Made by a program: the position numbers and the translations under genes | Part shown: positions 57,098-64,000 of the stretch, in pieces | How positions within the stretch are numbered: position 1 is the stretch's first letter | Layout: each line of letters begins with the position of its first letter | The notes under the pieces: generated by a model | Told to the model about the DNA's origin: nothing | Seen by the model: the letters and a program-made list of their open reading frames with translations, nothing else | The model's database searches: none | Source: Cytospora piceicola | Taxonomy: Eukaryota > Ascomycota > Sordariomycetes > Diaporthales > Cytosporaceae | Length of the DNA: 64,000 bases | Direction of reading: 5' to 3' | NCBI GenBank assembly: GCA_023375675.1 | Contig: JALQBC010000020.1 | Location: 558,001-622,000 of the forward strand

Positions 57098-59049
57098 ATG
57101 AGCTTCGGCTTCGGAGTTGGCGACTTCCTCGCTGTCATCCAACTCGCAACGAAGATTCGCAAGGAATTTGCCGGCGCCCCAGGCCAGTACAAGGCTCTTT
57201 CTGATGAAGTCAGAAACCTCTCGGTTCTCATCCAAGATGTTGAGGCCGAAACAACGGTAATGGATCCGGTCCTGGCGACGAAGGCGAAGGAGGCCATGGA
57301 TAGCTCGAATCGTGTTCTGGATGACCTGCATGCTTTTATTGAAAAGAATAGGAGTGTTTCGTCGAAGAAATCACAACTCAAACGTGCCTGGCAGAGGTTT
57401 TCTATGGACTCGCAAGAAATAGGAGACCTTCGATCTCGAATCTTAAGCAACATCTTGGTGCTGAGGGCCTTCACGGAGATGAGCATGAGAGACACCCTGG
57501 TCAAAATCGAACACAAGGTCGACTCTCAGGACCGCCGGCAGGAGCGTCAGAAAATTCTTGATTGGATTAGCAAAGATGATTATAAACACCACCGAGACAT
57601 CCAGAGCGGGCTACTCCATCTACGGCAACCTGGAACCAGGCAGTGGCTCTTCGGGTCGTCAACTTGGGAAACATGGCTTAATGCGAGAGGAGCGACCTTG
57701 TACTGCTCGGGAATGCCAGGAGCAGGGAAGACATTCACGACCGCTATGGTTATTGAAAAGCTGCAGCAGACCTACAAGAGCCAGATTGCTTTGGCCTACA
57801 TTTACTGCTCATACCAGCGAGAAACTAAGTCCGACCTGCAACATTTATTTACTAGAAGCGCGTTGAGGATGCTCCTGGATTATGTGGATATTATCCCCGA
57901 AGACATCACAGAGTGCTATGATGAAGGGCTAGACGTCGACGCTGACCACATGTTCACGCTGCTTAAGACGGTTGCAATTCGTTCACCGACAATAATCATC
58001 ATCGATGCTCTAGATGAGCTTGATCCAGAGCCCAGAGACCGAATCTTGGAACAAGTATCGAGGCTTCAAGACCAGGCGCCAATCAATGTCTTCCTCACCT
58101 CTAGACAGATCCCTGAGATTCAGAGACGAGTCGCAACCAGTTTCCCACGGCTCTTGACAGTCGAGGTCAAGGCCACTGATGACGATGTGCTAAACTTCCT
58201 TGAAGACAACGTCAAGCTCTTACCCAAAGTTGTCCAAGAAGATGCCACACTACAGGAAGAGATCAAGAGTACGATAGTAAGGTCTACAGGAGGGATGTAA
58301 GTGCTAGTGAAATCATTATACTGCCTATTGGCACTACCATTGTTACATGCTAATACGCTGACAGGTTCCTGCTCGCACACTTGCACATTATATCGCTGAA
58401 GTCTAAAAGGACAAGAAAGGCTATACAACAAACCCTCCGCCAATTCTCCGAGGGGAGGGCTTCCTACCAGGAGGCATACGACAATGCGATGAGGCGAATC
58501 CAAAGCCAAGGGCAAGACGACCGCGAAATTGCCATGCGAACACTGCTCGTCTTGTTCCTTGCCAGGCGTCCTCTCAGTGGCAGAGAGCTATGCCATTTCG
58601 TTGCAGTCGAGCTCAGAGACGGCGAAGGTGTCTTTGACTTGGAAGACGTGCTGGAACTTGAGGAAATCCTATCCACGTGTGCCGGCTTAGTGAGCTACCA
58701 GTCTGAGATCAACAAGGTTCAGTTCGTCCACAAATCGACCAAGGAGTACCTGAAAGACACAGAGGCACTGTGGTTCCCAGATGGCGAGGCTACCATGCGG
58801 GACATATGTGAGATTTATAAGAGAACATGGGAGACCGCAGTAGCTTCTGGGGTTGATGAAGGAGCCGACTACCTATTACTCGACTACACCAGGAGCCACT
58901 GGGCATCGCACGGCCTGGCAGTCGATGAAACTACACCTGGAGAAGAACTTGCGCCCGAATCTGCTGGCGCCCACATATCGCAAAAGCAGCCACCGGACAG
59001 AACAAGCGAAACTTTACGGACCAAGACGTCTCGGCAAGGAACTCGATAG
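57098..59049 (+). CDS. NACHT-domain NLR-like protein (STAND NTPase)
   Basis: Fungal NACHT proteins are signal-transducing NTPases linked to non-self recognition and regulated cell death. Exons 57098-58296 and 58365-59049 give 627 aa. The N-terminal domain (residues 1-150, FGVGDFLAVIQLATKIRKEF) is the helical domain common in fungal NACHT-ankyrin proteins. The NACHT domain has Walker A GMPGAGKT at 205-212 and Walker B IIIIDALDELDP near 299-310, then LTSRQIPEI. A winged-helix region follows (LLVLFLARRPLSGRELCHFV, VHKSTKEYL). The ankyrin domain expected next is out of frame: the last 30 or so residues (SAGAHISQKQPP to the stop) look like a shifted reading. The NTPase core is intact, but the sensor domain is lost from this frame. 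Confidence 0.85.
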
Positions 59050-60300
59050 CATGTATGATCTACTGGAAAGAGCTGCTGCTCGTGGACAGTACGCGCTAGT
59101 CGATTACCTACTGACGGTTAACCTCACCAGTGCGGATCCTGAATACGACGTGAAGGGCCGTGCCTTGTTCGCTACTGTTCGTGCTGTGGCATGAGCTTAT
59201 TGTCAGTTGCGGCACAGGCAGGCCAGTTGGGTAGCACACAGCAGCTGCTTGATTGGGACGGAGGATTTCTCGCTCAGTTCTCTTGTTCGCGAGAATGACA
59301 TAATCATGGAAAATGCCAAATTCCCCCTGCTCGTTCCACGCGATTCCTATAGGATCAAATTCCAAGCCGGCAAGCACCCCAAATTATTCAGGCAGAGACG
59401 TCGCAAGCGTATGGATGATGTCGGCTACATCTCTGGCCGCCTCCAAAGGAAATTTGCCAAATTGTCTGCATTCTGCTGAGGGTGATGAGTAACAACCCGG
59501 GAATTGATGACAAGCATATGACCTCGACCAAATGTCAAGACGCTGCAGTTTGCGCTTTGATGCACGGGGAATTGGAGACGTTCCTGGAGATCTTGCCGGT
59601 TGTGGGCGCAAATATCGATGGATGCCAATGAGACCCGTGTTAGGCAGAACCATATGTGCAGCTTATTCTCTCTCGCGTGTGAGAGACGTGCGGATGAATT
59701 CGCTGCACTACTTTACGACGACACAACCACTTTCAGGGAAAGCGACTTATACAATGCAGTTCGACAGAATATGCCTAAGGTAGTGCGCATCATGCTAACT
59801 CATTTACGTGTAGACGCATGTCTGCTTTACGGTAAAGATTTTCATGGATGGTGCATGATACATATCGCTGTATTTAAAGGGTTCACCGAAGTGGTCCGCT
59901 TCCTCGTCCAGCGACAAGACTTGCTGGCCACGGCTTTGCTAGTTGCACAGTATTACACTTGCCGCATATCAGGACCACGCGGAAATTGTTGATGTGCTCC
60001 AGCAGTGACAAGATTTAGACCTCAACGCGGTACCCTAGGGTAGATGGGAAGAAAGGCACCCCCCTGATGCTAGCAGCAGATGTGGGTCGCATAGCTGTCA
60101 TACGATCGCTCATTCAACGGCCAGAAGTCTCGTTGGACAGGAATGACGGGTCGACAATGCTTTACATTCTCGTGCGCCAATACAAAACAGAGGTTATGTG
60201 CTTACTTCTCGAACGGGAAGATTGCCGGGCGGACGTACTAGATCACGAAGGGGTGACACCCCCTTGCGTATGCCATACATCTGGCTGACGTTGAGATGAG
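59050..60300 (+). pseudogene. Degraded ankyrin-repeat tail of the NLR gene
   Basis: Ankyrin-like pieces continue in shifting frames: LLERAAARGQYALVDYLL (about 59060), LLSVAAQAGQLGSTQQLL (59193), GWCMIHIAVFKGFTEVVRFL (59848), AYQDHAEIVDVLQQ followed by a stop (59960) and PLMLAADVGRIAVIRSLI (60061). Near 60258 a run of five C shifts GVTPLAYAI out of frame. At least four frameshifts and several stops separate them. The order is that of one C-terminal sensor domain fused to the NACHT gene upstream, now inactivated. Confidence 0.75.
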
Positions 60301-61842
60301 AGACTACATCAGCAATACGAAGTACCATTCTACTGAAATTCGAAAGTGTATTAAGATCTTCAATTTACTCTATACGGCAATAAACCCCCCCCCCCCTGAC
60401 ACCATGGACAAGCATTCTAGGGAACGGGCAAAGCATCTACGACGTACGCCGATTAAAAGGTACCACATCCCAACCGCCCTCAGCCCACCAATGAGCCTTT
60501 AATTTATCTGGTCTCGGTGCTGGAGTACATCCTGGACTTGGCGGAGACATGGAAACTGAAGTCGCGACGGAGGGAGAAAGTGTTTCGACCGATCCGCCGA
60601 TATACACGAGATGCAGACACGCGATCGCTATTTCATGCGACGTCAACGGACTGGGAGCCTTTGGTTCCGGACTGGGAGTTACCATGCCTAGGTACCCCCC
60701 CGAACACAGTCATGGCACCAAAGACACTAAGTAGCCATTGTCCAGAATCAACACATGTGATCGACCAACAGACACTTCAATATTTGATTAAGGGGTAATT
60801 TGCAAGGATCCTTGAGCTGTTCGGGGGTTCAGAATGCTAGATGGAGCAATTGTCAGATGAACAACCATTTCGAGCGGCTACCTACAGATGAGATATTGTC
60901 AAACGAGCAACCATTATCGTAGGGGCTGTCGTCAACTGGCCAGAGCCAGAATCTGAAAGCGGTTCATCAGATCGAACATGAGTGCCAGGCCTATCAAACG
61001 CGAATTGAATTTGCATCTTTGACATCCTGGTATAAAAAGGTACGGGATTGTGGACAATTGCTTGTTTGTATAGATGGAAGTACTTGTTGTCACTGCTGGG
61101 GAGGAGGGGAGGTTCATGAGCCAAAGGATTGAGCATGATGCAAGGCATTTTATATAGGCCCGTTTGATGATCTCCCAATAAATCAGAGTTGTTGGGCCCA
61201 AAAACGGCCGTTCGCTTTCATCAGAACCCTTTCCTAGTTGTTAGGCGAGGTGCCACAGATCTCCGGGAGGCAGAGGAATCATCTCGGTTCAAGCCCGCGG
61301 GAGCTGCATAGAACGGGATTGAAGACGCTGACATCTGACCACATACGAACCCATCAGCACCACCGACGTTCAGCAAGATCCCGCAGTAACTTGACACGTG
61401 GGGCGTTGCAGGCTAGGCAAAGCGCCAACAAACATCAAAAGGCAAGGCGAGGAGGGGGGCGGAGGGGTTGCATTAGACCAAATACACAGAATGGGCTTCA
61501 GCAGAACATAGAGACCGAACTCCCGGGAAATCAACTTGTGAGGATAACCCATGACCTACACAAGGGCTATTCCTCTGAGAACCCTTAGCCTACCGAGAAC
61601 CAAGGCCTTCCAAGGGAATACATCAAGGAGCAATAGGTCATATTTGCACATTGTCAATGTTATCAATTTTTAACCCAAGGTGCGAAGGATGGTAAAGAAA
61701 CAATTCAACAATGATAAAGTTAATACAGAGAGAGGTGCAAGTCCAATTCTGTAGACACATGCTTATACCACCAGGCCATCCGGCCTTTGATGCTGCGTGT
61801 CGAAGTAGCTTCAGTGTGCATGGTTGGCCTCGGGACGCTATT
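60301..61842. other. Spacer between the NLR remnant and the APH-like gene
   Basis: No gene can be supported in 1.5 kb. It contains a C10 tract near 60388 and purine-rich sequence near 61440-61470. The right end should hold the 3' untranslated region of the APH-like gene. Confidence 0.4.
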
Positions 61843-63147
61843 CTAGACAGTGTGTAGTACGGTGTTGAGGTCGGCAAACTCTCCTTCTTCTATTTTGTCC
61901 ACCCATCTCAGGATCCTTTTGAGGTAGACTCCTCCGCAACAGCGGACTACTGCATCGTAGAAGTCGAGCTTTAGCTTGCTCTCCGTAACTTGGAGATCCC
62001 AATCCGGCCACAGGCTCCTCATCTTGTCGTTATATATTCTCCGCAGCTGAGTCTGTTCGTATTCCATGAGGTGTATCCAGTAAAGCTCATTCTTGCCCTC
62101 GTTGTCAAATTCATCGAGATCTGTGTGCTTTGCTGGAGCAGATGATCCCGGAGAAGTCTCATCGCTATAACTGTCACGCTTTGGTTCATCTTCTCGATCC
62201 TGACCCCAGAGGAACTTGGGCATTCGTGTTGCCCTCCATAGTGGCAAAGGCGATACGCACTCCCAGTCGACAACGGCGGTAATGCTGCCCTGCTCGTCCA
62301 CCAAAATGTTTTGCAACCCGAGGTCGTCGTGCCAGAGTGCCGTACGCTCCGGGGGTTCCTGTATTGAAGGGAAGATCCTCGGCAGAAGGGCAAGCAGCCG
62401 ATTCGCAACTTGTAGAACATCCTCGGCTTCTTCCTTATCGTCCTCATCCTCTGTGTTAGCCAGGATCGTTTTATAGTTTTGTATTGCAGTGTCCAAATAA
62501 GATCCCAGCCAGTCGTGACTAGAGCGGAAAGGGCCTCGGTGCACGTCGTATTTTATGTGGTCGCCCATAAAGAACATATGCGAGACCATCTTGCCAGGCA
62601 CGGGGACAGTTCGCTCAGAAGCAGAGTCGAGCGTCCCGATACCACGGAAGGACGCATCAGGGAACCCGTGGCGAAACAGCTCTGCTTGGAATTCCGCGGC
62701 ACGTTGTGTAAAAGAGACTTTCTGCGCCATCGATAAAGACCTCCACCGCTTCCATGCAGAAGAGCCTGGCATCAGCTCCATCAGTATCCACTCAAACCCG
62801 ATCTCATTTTTGTTGCTCGTGTCGAAGTCGATAACCTTTGGCACTGGAACACCGGTATTCTCGCGCAACCATCGCAGAGTGGCAACTTCTCCACGAGTCT
62901 TGTAGTGAGGATACACCGGGAGTGATACCCGCATCAGCAGGGATTGGTCACCGGCTTTGACCAGATACAATTTGTTGAAAGCCCCCGCGGCGTGGAATGA
63001 GACACTGCAGGTGTCGCTGCTATTGATATGGAGACACTTCCGACACACAGTCTCGATGGCGTCGGTGGATGGCTCGCGTGTCCAGCATGGCACAAGATTG
63101 AGACCGCTGTCATCCCATTTCAGTCCATCTTGATTATTTTCAGCCAT
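61843..63147 (-). CDS. Aminoglycoside phosphotransferase (APH) family kinase-like protein
   Basis: A single-exon 434-aa protein with a choline/aminoglycoside kinase fold. The catalytic loop LWHDDLGLQNILVDEQG gives the catalytic Asp at about 274-275 and Asn 280. VVDWECVSPLPLW supplies the metal-binding Asp 294. The N-lobe has FNKLYLVKAGDQSLLMRVSL and the helix GEVATLRWLRENTGVPVPKV. In filamentous fungi such genes are abundant and rarely linked to antibiotic resistance; the substrate is usually unknown. The start at 63147 is the first ATG of the frame in good context. No signal or membrane segment is present. Confidence 0.9.
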   Translation of the reverse strand: MAENNQDGLKWDDSGLNLVPCWTREPSTDAIETVCRKCLHINSSDTCSVSFHAAGAFNKLYLVKAGDQSLLMRVSLPVYPHYKTRGEVATLRWLRENTGVPVPKVIDFDTSNKNEIGFEWILMELMPGSSAWKRWRSLSMAQKVSFTQRAAEFQAELFRHGFPDASFRGIGTLDSASERTVPVPGKMVSHMFFMGDHIKYDVHRGPFRSSHDWLGSYLDTAIQNYKTILANTEDEDDKEEAEDVLQVANRLLALLPRIFPSIQEPPERTALWHDDLGLQNILVDEQGSITAVVDWECVSPLPLWRATRMPKFLWGQDREDEPKRDSYSDETSPGSSAPAKHTDLDEFDNEGKNELYWIHLMEYEQTQLRRIYNDKMRSLWPDWDLQVTESKLKLDFYDAVVRCCGGVYLKRILRWVDKIEEGEFADLNTVLHTV

Positions 63148-63309
63148 GGAAATGGAAGAGGAAGACAGTTTGTAAAATACGGAATAAGAGTCAACAAGGC
63201 TCCGAGACTTGACATAACTTGGGAGGTGGGGGAAGACTTGAGGTTAAAAAGTCCAATCAGGTGTGACGTGATGACTAAGCTAATCATCGGCGTATCACGC
63301 ACGGCTGAC

Positions 63310-63451
63310 CTACCTAGGTATTTAGGTACCTAGGTAGATATGTACCTAGGTAAGTACCTACATATTACCCTAGGTAAGTACCTACATACCTACTTACCTA
63401 ATTGAGTACTTACATACCTACCTAGGTAGGTAGGTAGGTAGGTAGGTAGGT
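63310..63451. repeat. GGTA/TACC microsatellite tract
   Basis: About 140 bp made of CTAGGTA, AAGTACC and TACCTA words, ending in a perfect GGTA run of about seven units at 63425-63451. It lies upstream of the APH-like gene. Related degenerate words occur near 3.6-4.0 kb and 45.9-46.1 kb. Confidence 0.9.
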
Positions 63452-64000
63452 ACACCTGCTATCAGCAGGTCTATTTCGACTGCTTGCATGCACATGTGCA
63501 GCTGAATTGGCATTGACTGATATGACCGACCAGTCACAGGCCCCACGCCGTCCACGGGTGACAGCAAATGTCAACAGCAGATTGGGAACTGTCACCCAAA
63601 ATAAAAAGATGTTAACTATCCTTTCTCGAAATTTGTAACTAAAGCTTCAAGCGGAGCGATGATGAGGACTACATGTTACATATGTTCGCTGACCAGGTGT
63701 GACGCCCTACTGCAGTAGTCTATCGAAGTTAAAGGCCTATCGGTGAGCAGCCATTTTGATCTGTCCAATGGTTGGCTCTGGTGGCTGACGCCTCCATACT
63801 CAGCTGGCAGTGGGCCGCGATGCAATTGAGATCAATAGCACAGCCGAGAGCTCTTGGGAGGTCCAACTGCGCAGGCTTTACTGATAGGTCAATTTACGAG
63901 TTGAAAGCTTGGACGCCCGGCTGGTCAGCTTGGCTAATCAGGATCCGATTACTTTGCAGGCGGCCTGTCTAAACTTTGTGTCGAGAAGCAGGGCACTGTT
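63452..64000. other. Right end of the window, no gene seen
   Basis: No supported ORF, repeat or RNA gene in the last 550 bp. Confidence 0.4.

Noticed and set aside
1..64000. tRNA, rRNA and CRISPR search by eye
   Set aside because: No cloverleaf with a proper GTTCRA arm and acceptor stem was recognised, no rRNA was seen, and no regularly spaced direct repeats exist; a covariance search was not possible.

Overview
This window is nuclear DNA of a filamentous ascomycete, most likely a Sordariomycete. The evidence is short GT-AG introns (about 50-150 nt) in most genes, SHO1 and RO-10 dynactin genes, a RID-type cytosine methyltransferase homologue, a fungal NACHT (NLR-type) gene, a highly reducing polyketide synthase and long gene-poor spacers. 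I rebuilt gene models by hand from reading frames, splice sites and family conservation; there is no transcript support.

Layout. 0-21 kb is mostly housekeeping: the end of an unknown gene, the SHO1 osmosensor (-), a frameshifted SRPK-like kinase (+), the dynactin subunit RO-10 (-), a vacuolar amino-acid transporter (+), mitochondrial ribosomal protein S16 (-), NAD(P)HX epimerase (+), a 3.7-kb gene-poor stretch bounded by two small cysteine-rich ORFs, and a haloacid-dehalogenase-like hydrolase (-). 21-32 kb is accessory DNA: a decayed DUF7702-like membrane protein gene, an FSH1-type serine hydrolase (+), a secreted GH65 acid trehalase (-), a glycosyltransferase fragment, a cytochrome P450 (-), and two families of short inverted-repeat elements in the spacers. 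32.4-40.6 kb is one highly reducing PKS (KS-AT-DH-cMT-ER-KR-ACP, about 2651 aa) without a release domain. 40.9-64 kb holds an FtsJ-like methyltransferase (-), a pirin (+), the RID-like DNA methyltransferase homologue (+), 5-oxoprolinase (-) divergent from a major-facilitator transporter (+), an NLR gene with a wrecked ankyrin tail (+), and an APH-family kinase (-).

How genes work together. The PKS, P450 and FSH hydrolase form a plausible small biosynthetic cluster in which the hydrolase releases the PKS product in trans, as LovG does for lovastatin diketide synthase. The embedded trehalase and the glycosyltransferase remnant suggest sugar chemistry once belonged to the locus. Copies of one 156-173 bp TIR element lie upstream of the hydrolase, beside the glycosyltransferase fragment and in the P450/PKS promoter.

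Most notable are a RID-type methyltransferase homologue that is open and full length but lacks the catalytic Pro-Cys-Gln cysteine and the motif-VI glutamate, the cluster with its element-filled spacers, and two GC-AG introns in conserved genes.
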